From Thermoplasmatota archaeon (GTDB lineage Archaea; Thermoplasmatota; E2; DHVEG-1), in the NCBI GenBank assembly GCA_018824925.1, contig JAHJFH010000226.1, forward strand, positions 1 through 13,291: a DNA stretch of 13,291 nucleotides. Reading direction: 5' to 3'. The position numbers and the translations under genes are program-made. The notes beneath the pieces are model-generated. The model was not told the origin of the DNA. It did no database searches and saw nothing but the letters and a program-made list of their open reading frames with translations. Each line of letters begins with the position of its first letter. Positions within the stretch are counted from its first letter, which is position 1. Shown piece after piece: positions 1 through 8,300 of this stretch.

Positions 1-360
1 CGATCACAATACAAGGACAAATCAATCTATTATCTTGAAGACAAGAACATAGTTGCACTTAAGGAGATGATGCGACAGAACCCCTCACGAATACTCTCGT
101 ATCAGGATCTGGGGAGAATGCTTGATGTGGTTCAAACTGACATACCAATACATGAGAAACGTAGGTTCCTTGGTAAATATCCACTACCAAGACGATACAA
201 AATCAGAAAATTCGAACAACCTCGTCAACAATTTTCTGAGGAGAAACAAACCAAAATCGATGATTTCCTTGGTAGATTTTTACATTCGGATTACATGAAA
301 CTGTTATTTTCCAACTCACCTATAACCAGAAAAACGTGGCTGGACTATGATTATTTATAA
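1..360 (+). CDS. 3' end of an unrecognised protein (5'-truncated by window edge)
   Basis: The frame is open from base 1 to a TAA at 358-360, giving about 119 residues, so the gene probably begins left of the window. The first internal ATGs (67 and 70) are poor starts: the AAGGAG at 61-66 abuts the ATG with no spacing, and no TATA element sits at the right distance. The visible tail is basic and hydrophilic, rich in Arg, Lys, Gln and Tyr, with a mid-region PLPRRYKIRKFEQPRQQ and an aromatic end (TWLDYDYL). It has no signal peptide, membrane segment, Cys cluster or recognisable catalytic motif. A C-terminal region of an asparagine-synthase-like or sulfotransferase-like enzyme was considered, but nothing diagnostic supports either. 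It converges on the C39-like gene and overlaps its 3' end by 10 bp, so it is not in that operon. Confidence 0.6.
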   Translation, partial: RSQYKDKSIYYLEDKNIVALKEMMRQNPSRILSYQDLGRMLDVVQTDIPIHEKRRFLGKYPLPRRYKIRKFEQPRQQFSEEKQTKIDDFLGRFLHSDYMKLLFSNSPITRKTWLDYDYL

Positions 361-980
361 ACCGTTAATATCGTTGGGGGTAACCGAAACCCTTTATTGA
401 TATCCGTAGCAAGAGCTTCCCTAAATAATTCATGAGGTATCGGAACATTTTTCTTTTCCGTATCTGAAGAATTTAGAGGAACATAGGGATCATTCACATA
501 TACCCGCTTATCAGACATTCCAGTGACAACCACCCAATGCAACACATTTTCCTGCACCAGTGGCATAAGACGAACTAATACAATCGGGGGAACACCTTTC
601 TTTAAAGCATCCTGAAGCATGGAATATTGTTCTCTTCCATAATGAATTGTAATCCCCATTGTTTGTGCCTCCTTTTCAAAACGCTGCTCAGTTCTGTCAG
701 AAAACAAAAATATTTTTGGATACACATCAGTTGCATGTATCAACTGATCATACATCACTATATATCCAAGATGAGCAGCAGTCAGCGCTAATCCTGAGGG
801 TAGGGTCGCACCAAAATATCGTAATGACCGACTCTGTTTCCATAACCGAAACTCCAAATTTTTTGACAACACCACTGATGCATCAAAAAAACGCATCACC
901 ATCATCAACGCCGCAGGACCACAAGTTGCATACCGTGTCTGCTGATAATACGGCACATCAAGAACCATGGATTCAGTCAT
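351..980 (-). CDS. C39-like cysteine peptidase domain protein (DUF3335/PF11814 type)
   Basis: A 209-residue soluble protein that is almost entirely one papain-like C39 fold. Seen in the sequence: the N-terminal VPYYQQTRYATCGPAAL motif, with the oxyanion Gln at residue 14 and the nucleophile Cys at 20; the segment EFRLWKQS (43-50); and HWVVVTG with catalytic His148, followed by VYVNDP with Asp164. The Cys-His-Asp triad therefore looks complete. Spacing and the LEFRLW segment resemble the Peptidase_C39-like DUF3335 family more than the leader-cleaving domain of bacteriocin ABC exporters. There is no signal peptide, transmembrane segment or ABC module, so it should act in the cytoplasm on an unknown peptide. 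The ATG at 980 is preferred over the in-frame ATG at 992 because GAGGT lies 6 nt before it. It begins just after the radical SAM stop (997), which implies co-transcription and probably a joint function. Proteolysis is inferred from family membership. Confidence 0.87.
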   Translation of the reverse strand: MTESMVLDVPYYQQTRYATCGPAALMMVMRFFDASVVLSKNLEFRLWKQSRSLRYFGATLPSGLALTAAHLGYIVMYDQLIHATDVYPKIFLFSDRTEQRFEKEAQTMGITIHYGREQYSMLQDALKKGVPPIVLVRLMPLVQENVLHWVVVTGMSDKRVYVNDPYVPLNSSDTEKKNVPIPHELFREALATDINKGFRLPPTILTVYK

Positions 981-996
981 ACAATACCTCATTTTC

Positions 997-2292
997 TTAT
1001 GTCGTTGCTGGTCTATTTAAATAGCTCTCAACATTGCGTCCGATCGTCGCCATCAACGGATACACCCCTAACCGCACACTATGTAAACATCGTTGAATCA
1101 GACTCTCCATCTGATTAAATTCCTTCACCACCTGATTATACCCCTGTTGTAATTCTTCACCAGACATATTATTGGGTTGAAACACCACAGTCTTCCGATT
1201 ATATTTGGACCAATCATGTGTTAAAATCCTCCCCTCCTTCTCCAATCGATCAAACAATGGAGTCCCTGGATACGGGGTTACAATACTAAACCGCGCAGAA
1301 TCCAACCCTAATGAAAACACCTTATCACGTGTATACGCAAAAACCTCTGCTGAATCAGCATCAAACCCAAACATAAAATTCCCCAAAATCGCCATATCAT
1401 ACCTATGAATACGATCAACAACCTCTTGATAATCAGCAATAGAATTCGTTTTCTTATGAACCGACAATAAAGTATCCTGAAAAAACGACTCAAAACCCAC
1501 CGTCCACTCGATACATCCTGCCTCCGCTGATAATGATACCAATTCCTCATCACGCGCCAACACATCAACATTTCCTTCACACACAAACCGTTTTCCTAAA
1601 CCTTTCATCTCCCGAAGCAACTCCTTGGTAAATACTGGATCTATCGTTAAAGAAACATCACAAAAAAACACTAACCGCTGCGGCATCTGTTTCATCTCCG
1701 CAATAACCTCTGACACGTTCCGTTTCCGAAACACCGCACCAGAAACCACATTAGCATCCTGACAAAAATCACATTTATAGGGACATCCCCGAGACGCCTC
1801 AATCACTCCAAATAGCTTCAATGCTTGCGCCGGCATTACCGCATTATTTGATCTAAAATCCTGATGTGCCCCCTCAGAAACCTCATACCGCGACTGCAAA
1901 TTTCCCTGTTCAAGATCAGTAACAACTCGTGGCCACAAAAATTCCGCATTTCCAACCAACACACAATCTGCATGCAGCAAAGCCTCTTCAGGTAATGCCG
2001 ATGGATGAGCACCGCTCATAATAACCCGGATACCACGATTTCGAAACTGATCAGCTAAATAATACGCCTTCAACGTAGTTGCTGTTTTAAAATGAAGATG
2101 CACCGCATCATACCGACCACTAAAATCAATTTCTTTATACGTCTCAGGCACAACCACCTGATGTGCTCTTTGCGTAACCGCAGCTAATTGCCGGGCATAC
2201 ACCGACGTTACTAATGCAAACACCGAAAACACTGTTCGATCAAACAACCGAAGATTAACCAAACAATTTTCACCAATAATACAGAACCGCAC
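997..2292 (-). CDS. Radical SAM protein with cobalamin-binding-like N-terminal domain
   Basis: A 431-residue protein. Residues about 1-135 resemble the Rossmann-like B12-binding domain of class B radical SAM enzymes, including the GAHPSALPEEAL...ADCVLVGNAE signature (94-117). The canonical DxHxxG cobalamin-ligand motif is not visible (DAVHLHF sits near 62-68), so cobalamin may be bound base-off or not at all. The radical SAM core follows: EASRGCPYKCDFC, with the [4Fe-4S] Cys at 170, 174 and 177, then a TIM-barrel-like region with GFESF and TPYPGTPLF. The C-terminus (about 385-431) is helical and short. The start is GTG at 2292. An overlapping ATG at 2294 is out of frame. A TATA box about 25 nt upstream and the absence of a Shine-Dalgarno sequence suggest a leaderless mRNA. 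It is the first gene of a two-gene unit with the C39-like peptidase. Substrate and reaction (methylation, epimerisation, C-C bond chemistry) cannot be deduced here. Confidence 0.94.
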   Translation of the reverse strand: MRFCIIGENCLVNLRLFDRTVFSVFALVTSVYARQLAAVTQRAHQVVVPETYKEIDFSGRYDAVHLHFKTATTLKAYYLADQFRNRGIRVIMSGAHPSALPEEALLHADCVLVGNAEFLWPRVVTDLEQGNLQSRYEVSEGAHQDFRSNNAVMPAQALKLFGVIEASRGCPYKCDFCQDANVVSGAVFRKRNVSEVIAEMKQMPQRLVFFCDVSLTIDPVFTKELLREMKGLGKRFVCEGNVDVLARDEELVSLSAEAGCIEWTVGFESFFQDTLLSVHKKTNSIADYQEVVDRIHRYDMAILGNFMFGFDADSAEVFAYTRDKVFSLGLDSARFSIVTPYPGTPLFDRLEKEGRILTHDWSKYNRKTVVFQPNNMSGEELQQGYNQVVKEFNQMESLIQRCLHSVRLGVYPLMATIGRNVESYLNRPATT

Positions 2293-2312
2293 ATCAACGA
2301 GATTCGATTAAA

Positions 2313-2320
2313 CATATAAA
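2313..2320 (-). promoter_or_regulatory. TATA box of the radical SAM/C39 unit
   Basis: TTTATATG on the minus strand is centred about 25 nt upstream of the GTG at 2292, so transcription should begin at or next to the start codon. No Shine-Dalgarno sequence lies before the GTG (ATCTCGTTGAT), which fits leaderless translation. Confidence 0.65.
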
Positions 2321-2435
2321 ACATTACTAGTTAGATTCACACCCAAAAAGTCACATCACATTAACGGAAACCTACACAAAAATTATAATAACGACCAAGA
2401 AATCAATACAAAACACCCAGGTGAGTAGGGAAATC

Positions 2436-2445
2436 TTATATAAAA
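2436..2445 (+). promoter_or_regulatory. TATA box of leuS
   Basis: TTATATAAAA, preceded by the BRE-like purines GGGAAATC (2428-2435), lies about 34 nt before the ATG at 2475. This places the transcription start near 2465 and leaves a leader of roughly 10 nt. The box falls inside the longer reading frame that opens at GTG 2421, which argues against that upstream start. Confidence 0.75.
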
Positions 2446-2474
2446 CCATTTTCAATTCCCAAGAACGTACCACT

Positions 2475-5294
2475 ATGGCAACCTACGAATATGAATCTGT
2501 TGAAACCAAATGGCAACAACGATGGTTACAAAACCATATCAATAAAGCAGAACACACCACAGGAAAAAAATTCTTCATCCATTTTGCCTACCCTGGTGTC
2601 TCAGGATACCTCCATGTTGGTCACATGCGAGGATTTACCTACACGGATATTATTGCTCGATATAAACGGATGACCGGTTACGATGTCATGTTCCCAGCAG
2701 GGTTTCATGCCTCAGGAATACCCTCCGTTGGTTTTGCAAAAAAAGTTGAACGTAAAGACCCAGACACCTTACAGCTGTTAAAACAACATAAGTTATCTGA
2801 TACCTTTATCAACACCCTCACCGACCCACATAACGTGGTTGACTATTTCAGTAAGGTCTATGTTGATGAATATTGGAAACGATTTGGTTTCCTTATCGAT
2901 TATGAACGACAAATGACCACGATATCCCCTGGATATCAACGATTCATCCAATGGCAATTTCAAAAATTACATACCCTAAATCTCTTAATACAAAAACCTC
3001 ATTTTGCTCCGTATTGCCCGAACTGTGGTCCGGTTGCTGTTGATAAATCAGAAACCGATGTTTCCTCAGGCGGCTCAGCAGAAATACTTGAATTTACGGT
3101 CCTAAAATTTACCCTCAAAGATGGAACTATACTTCCAGCAGCAACCCTTCGCCCTGAAACAATCTTTGGTGTCACCAACATGTGGATCAACCCCCAGGTA
3201 AACTATCAGAAAATCAAGGTTGGAGAAGAACTCTGGATATGCTCAGAAGAATGTGCCAAAAAACTACTCTATCAACTGGAAAATGTTGATATCCTTGATG
3301 ACCACATCTCCGGAAAAGACTTTGAGGGAAAAACCTGTACCGTCCCATTAATAAACCGAGAGGTCCCAATTCTCGCCGGAGAATTTGCCGATCCCTCCAT
3401 AGCAACCGGGATAGTCATGTCAGTCCCAGCACACGCACCCTATGACTGGATAGCCCTCGTTGACAGTGGAGCCAAAATAACTCCGATAAAAATCATTGAT
3501 GTCATGGGATTTGGTGACAACCCCGCAAAAGAAGCCTGTGATCAACTCAATATCAAAAATCAGAAAGAAACCGATAAACTTGATGAAGCAACCGATCTCG
3601 TCTACAAAAAAGAGTTTCACACCGGCGTTCTCAATGACTACTGTGGCGCCTACGCCGGTATAAAAATCTCAGATATCAAAGATACGGTAAAAAACGATCT
3701 TATCGCGGGAAACCTCGCAACCACCATGCGAGAATTCTCAGAAGAAGTGATCTGCCGCTGCAAAGAACACGTCGTCATAAAACGCATCCCCGATCAATGG
3801 TTCATCAAATACAGCGATGACCAACTCACCGCAAACTCTCAACGATATGCAGACTCCATGCATATCTACCCCTCAGAATATAAAGAAGAACTCCCTGGTG
3901 TCCTAGACTGGTTTGATGACCGAGCCGTCATAAGAAAAGGGAGTTGGCTTGGCACCGAATTTCCTTATAAAAAAGGATGGATCATCGAACCAATATCAGA
4001 CTCAACCCTCTACCCTGCCTACTACATTATCGCCCCCTATATCAATTCCAATCAACTCACGGTAGAGGAGATGACCCAGGAGTTTTTCGACTACATCTTC
4101 CTAGATAAAGGACACCCAAAAAATCAGATCTGGAAAACCATCCATGATGATTTTGCATACTGGTACCCCGTTGATATAAACCTCGGTGGAAAAGAACATA
4201 AAACCGTTCATTTCCCCGTCTACATCATGAACCATGTAGCCATTATGCCCCCAGAAAAATGTCCACAAGGCCTGTTTGTTCACTGGTGGGTAACCCAACA
4301 AGGAAAAGAAAAAATTAGTAAATCAAAAGGTGGTGCTGAACCAATCCTTGAAGCAGCACATACCTATGGTGTGGATGCCATGCGGCTTTACTACACCCAT
4401 GTCGGTTCCCCCTTTGTCGATATAGAATGGGATACCGAAACCGTACTCAAATACAAAAACCGTGTCGGAATATTATGGCGCCTTTTCCAAGAAATAAAAC
4501 ATATACAACCCCATGAAAATCAAAACCTTGATAGATGGCTTCAAAGCAGTATCAATAACCATATCCAAATAATAACAACCGCCTTTGAATCCTATGATCT
4601 CAGAATGGCAGCAAACACAATATTTTTTGAGCTTCCCAAAGATCTACAATGGTACCTTCGAAGAGGCGGTGGAAACACAAATCTTGTTGCAGATATTGGC
4701 AAAAAAATTATTCGCCTAATCACACCGATTACACCCCATCTTGCTGAGGAAGTCTGGGAACAATATGGTGAAACCACTTTTGTCTCAAATGCATCATATC
4801 CACTATATGATTCAGTAATATCCTATAAAACTGAGGAGGTAGGTGAATACCTACTCGCAGGAGTAATCAATGACATCAACGAAATCCTCAAGGTAACAAA
4901 AATCACGCCCACGCATCTCTATATTTATATAGCTCCTGAATGGAAGCAATCAGTGTTCCAAGAAGCTATTCGTCAAGCACAAAAAGGATCAGTGAATGTA
5001 GCCGCCCTTATTAAACAATCAATGGCTGATCCTGAACTCAAGAAACTAGGGAAAGAAATCGCGCAATTCGTAGGGAAACTTCCTGGTGAGGTCCGTCGAT
5101 TAAACGAAACAGATCAACAACGTTATTTAACCCATATTGATGAAAAAACCTATTTATCCACCGCAGTTGATTATTTAACAACCTTATTTTCCTGTGAGAT
5201 CCATATATGTGGAGCAGATGATACAAACCTGTATGATCCTGTGATCAAAGTGAGATTTGCACTACCCCTCAGACCAGCGATATATATAGAGTAA
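2475..5294 (+). CDS. leuS: Leucyl-tRNA synthetase, archaeal/eukaryal type
   Basis: A 939-residue cytoplasmic class Ia synthetase that charges tRNA-Leu with leucine; the length is normal for archaeal LeuRS. The HIGH motif is HVGH (47-50, in GYLHVGHMRG) and the KMSKS motif is KISKSKG (613-619). A zinc-binding site is likely from CPNC (181-184) and CRC (427-429). The CP1 editing domain appears intact: TLRPET (224-229), and VPAHAPYD with the conserved Asp324 that positions mischarged amino acids for hydrolysis. The anticodon-binding helical domain follows the catalytic core (AEEVW near 757-761), and the archaeal C-terminal extension runs to the end. The ATG at 2475 is chosen because it gives the usual MATYEY-type N-terminus and follows the TATA box; an in-frame GTG at 2421 would lie upstream of the inferred transcription start. 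It appears monocistronic and converges on the surface-protein gene. Confidence 0.98.
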   Translation: MATYEYESVETKWQQRWLQNHINKAEHTTGKKFFIHFAYPGVSGYLHVGHMRGFTYTDIIARYKRMTGYDVMFPAGFHASGIPSVGFAKKVERKDPDTLQLLKQHKLSDTFINTLTDPHNVVDYFSKVYVDEYWKRFGFLIDYERQMTTISPGYQRFIQWQFQKLHTLNLLIQKPHFAPYCPNCGPVAVDKSETDVSSGGSAEILEFTVLKFTLKDGTILPAATLRPETIFGVTNMWINPQVNYQKIKVGEELWICSEECAKKLLYQLENVDILDDHISGKDFEGKTCTVPLINREVPILAGEFADPSIATGIVMSVPAHAPYDWIALVDSGAKITPIKIIDVMGFGDNPAKEACDQLNIKNQKETDKLDEATDLVYKKEFHTGVLNDYCGAYAGIKISDIKDTVKNDLIAGNLATTMREFSEEVICRCKEHVVIKRIPDQWFIKYSDDQLTANSQRYADSMHIYPSEYKEELPGVLDWFDDRAVIRKGSWLGTEFPYKKGWIIEPISDSTLYPAYYIIAPYINSNQLTVEEMTQEFFDYIFLDKGHPKNQIWKTIHDDFAYWYPVDINLGGKEHKTVHFPVYIMNHVAIMPPEKCPQGLFVHWWVTQQGKEKISKSKGGAEPILEAAHTYGVDAMRLYYTHVGSPFVDIEWDTETVLKYKNRVGILWRLFQEIKHIQPHENQNLDRWLQSSINNHIQIITTAFESYDLRMAANTIFFELPKDLQWYLRRGGGNTNLVADIGKKIIRLITPITPHLAEEVWEQYGETTFVSNASYPLYDSVISYKTEEVGEYLLAGVINDINEILKVTKITPTHLYIYIAPEWKQSVFQEAIRQAQKGSVNVAALIKQSMADPELKKLGKEIAQFVGKLPGEVRRLNETDQQRYLTHIDEKTYLSTAVDYLTTLFSCEIHICGADDTNLYDPVIKVRFALPLRPAIYIE

Positions 5295-5304
5295 CTTGGT
5301 ATTG

Positions 5305-8300
5305 TTATGCGGGATGGGTTTTTTTCCACCATATGAAAAACAGGGTAAGGACAATAAATATTGCGAGTAAGACAAAAAGTGCTCCAACAAGTACAGTGGG
5401 AAAACTTTTCACTTCTATTATAAGCTCTAAAGCATCTTGATTTCCCGCGTAATCAACAGCGGTAATAGAGAATTTGTAGTAACCATTGCCATCTTCTGCG
5501 GTGAATTCCCATTCTATATCAGAGGTAGTGATATCGTCACCGTAGGGTTTTGGTGTTCCCCATGTGGTATTATCATCTGAGTAGGAGTATTGGAGTGTTA
5601 CGGTTTTTATGCCGCTACCTACGCTATCATCGGCATATCCACTTAGTAGAAAGATGTTTTCCCAGCTGATACGACCTACAAGTTGTGGGGCTTCTAAAGA
5701 TACAATTGGTTTTACTGTATCTTTTTTAAGTAATAGAGCGTTTTCTTCCTCAGTTATCAGTCGAGTATTTCCGAGAGTATCTGTGATTCTGAAGTGTATA
5801 TAGTATTGCTCACCTGGATTCATTTGATCCCAAAAACTTGATTTTAGATTCCATGGATCTGAGTACGTTTTTTGTTGGATGTCTGAATCGATGAGTGTCC
5901 AGGTGGTATCAAAATTAGGTTTATATTCAACACTATTAAGGAGATAGTCATCCCTGAATGTTATTGTAAAACTTGGGGTGCTACTAAACCAATTTTCACC
6001 GTTCGGATCGGGAATTGCTGGTGGTTCGTTATCAAAAAGAAATGTGACTTCGCCGGTATCAGGTTTTACTTCTTTATTGCCAATAACATCTGTAGCAACT
6101 GTTTGGAGTTCATACCAGCCTCCATGCTCTTTTGGTGTAAATTCGAATTGGTAGGGGGTCTGGGTGTCTGCTGCGAAGAGTTTCCATGAGCCGGAGAAGG
6201 TTGGATTGATTGCTGAGGAATAGCGGTAGTTGAGTTCAACTTTTGCTATTCCACTTGCGTTTTGGTTTGCTGTACCAGGATCTGATGCCTTAGCATCGAT
6301 TTTTATCATAGGGGTGGTATATGATTTTTCAAAGGTTTTATTATCGAGAATGGAAGTAGGTGGGCGGATATCCTGTTTGAAGGGAATATTCGTGATATTT
6401 ACATTATTGGCAAGGTCATAGATAGTGAATTCAATGAAATTTAATGCTGTGATATTTGGATAAAATGACTCATTTGAGATAATAGCGGTAATTGTTTGTT
6501 TAGCCGTGGTACCGTTTTTACCGGTGCATTTAGCAGGTAAGATTATATCATAGGTGTTAACACCTATTTTATAGGATAGTTTGAATTTCGCTGAGCTTAC
6601 TAAAAGCCCGGTTCCTTTATCCGTGACATTGATGGTAAAACGGGATACAATTTCATTTGTCCAAATCCCTGGTCTGAAGCTTTTCAGATCAAAAACAGGG
6701 ACGATATCATCCTTGATGAAACTTATATTCCAACTAAAAAGCTGGGTATTAACTGTAACATTTTTTGCGGTGAAATCTGCTCGGAGTCGTACCACTCTAT
6801 TGGTGATGCCTTCGCCAAGAGTGATGGTTTGACCTTTGGTCAGATCTGTGAGTTTTGATTTGTTTTCGTTAAGCAGACTAAATGTGATACTGTTTAAGCC
6901 GGTGGTTGTATTGGTGGCTGCATAGAATTTGTTGAACCAGGATCCTCGGGGGAGTTCAATTGGGTTAGAAATGAGAAATCCTTTGATGTTTTCTTGGGTT
7001 CGGTTGTATTTTCCGACGATGTAGAGGTTATTCCATTCATCACCAAAAAATACTAATCCATTAGTGACCACTGGTGATGAATATACACTATTTTTTTGGC
7101 CATACATATCACATGGATATGACCATGCGGTGGTTTTGGTTGCAATATTGAATGCGATGAGTCGCCCTTGGCCATTCAGTGTGGGTGATGGTAACCCAAT
7201 ATAAAGGATATTATCTGCGTAGCAGGGTGAGGTGGTTATGCCATATATTCCTGAAAATATTTGGTTTTGCCAGCGGATTATACCCGTGTTGGTTGATACA
7301 GCATATAAGATGCCATCTGGGTGGACAACATAGAGTGTTCCGAGATGTACCGCGGGTGTTGAATCTGCTTTGTAGTTTGTGCGGGATCCAAGGACGGTAT
7401 TCCATTTTACAGAACCATTTTGGGGGTTAAGGGCAGTGATTTTTATTTTTCCTGAATCTTTACTGGTTACATATAGAGTATTGTTGTAGACAACAACTGA
7501 TGCTTTACCGATATCTCCGATGGATTTGTTCCATTGTTGATCGCCATTATTTTTATCGAAGGCATATATGGTTTTACCGGCTCCTAAAGCATTTTCATGA
7601 CAGCAGACAATTAAAAAATCGTTCCATATCGAGGGGGTTGATTCACTGTACATAGGGAGGGTATAATTCCATTGCGTATCTCGTTTAATATCAAGGGCGA
7701 AGACTTTATTGGTGACGCTGGGTTTTGTTACCGGGTCACCTGAAGTAATATAAATGACATTATCCTCAAAAATTGGTGATGCTGGGTATAAAATATCGTC
7801 GTCATAGGTAAATTCCCAGGTAACATTGAAGGTAGTTCTATCAACAGCATAGATAGTACTTTTGCTTTGGTTGTCCTTTCCGGCTGCGACGATGATAGAG
7901 TCTTCAGTAAGTATTGGTGATGTTTGTATGAATTTATCATTGCCAAAATCTATTTCAGTTATGGAGGATGATTGTCGTGAAATATCTCTGATTCTAAAGA
8001 GTTTTTTTGATAAGTAGGATGTGACGTATAATTCGCCGTCTCGTATAACGGGGGTCATGACCTCATGTTTGAATACTTTTCCATCAAGATATTCTTGCCA
8101 CCATAGATCATCGTTTTTTGGGCCTCGTGTATCAGTTGCATGGGTGTTTTGAATATCAAATCCGACAAAGGGCCAATCACCAATGATGTCCTTAATATTA
8201 AGGAATCCTTCACCGTTGATGGTGTTGAGGTTTAGTCGATTGCGTACATCGATACGAAAATCCGTGTTAAAAAGATCCTGCCATTTAGTGATGTCATTTT

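Larger units (their letters stand above)
2293..2474. other. Divergent intergenic region with two core promoters
   Basis: These 182 bp separate the minus-strand radical SAM unit from plus-strand leuS. Each side has its own TATA element (2313-2320 and 2436-2445). The roughly 115 bp between them are A-rich on the plus strand and show no clear inverted repeat, small gene or structured RNA. No leucine-responsive leader was recognised. Confidence 0.6.

Noticed and set aside
351..980. C39 domain as a bacteriocin-type ABC exporter peptidase
   Set aside because: The protein is 209 residues with no membrane helices or ATP-binding cassette, and its motifs fit the DUF3335 type better.
659..1024. 121-codon plus-strand ORF
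   Set aside because: It lies antisense over the well-supported C39-like gene, has no domain and no promoter signal, and its Ser/Thr/His-rich composition is that of a reverse-strand shadow.
2421..2474. N-terminal extension of leuS from GTG 2421
   Set aside because: The TATA box (2436-2445) lies within it, and LeuRS homologues begin at the MATYEY-type start.
6900..8070. Propeller repeats as a DNA tandem repeat or a PQQ-dependent dehydrogenase
   Set aside because: The repeats are diverged protein blades rather than near-identical DNA repeats, and no dehydrogenase catalytic or cofactor residues were found.
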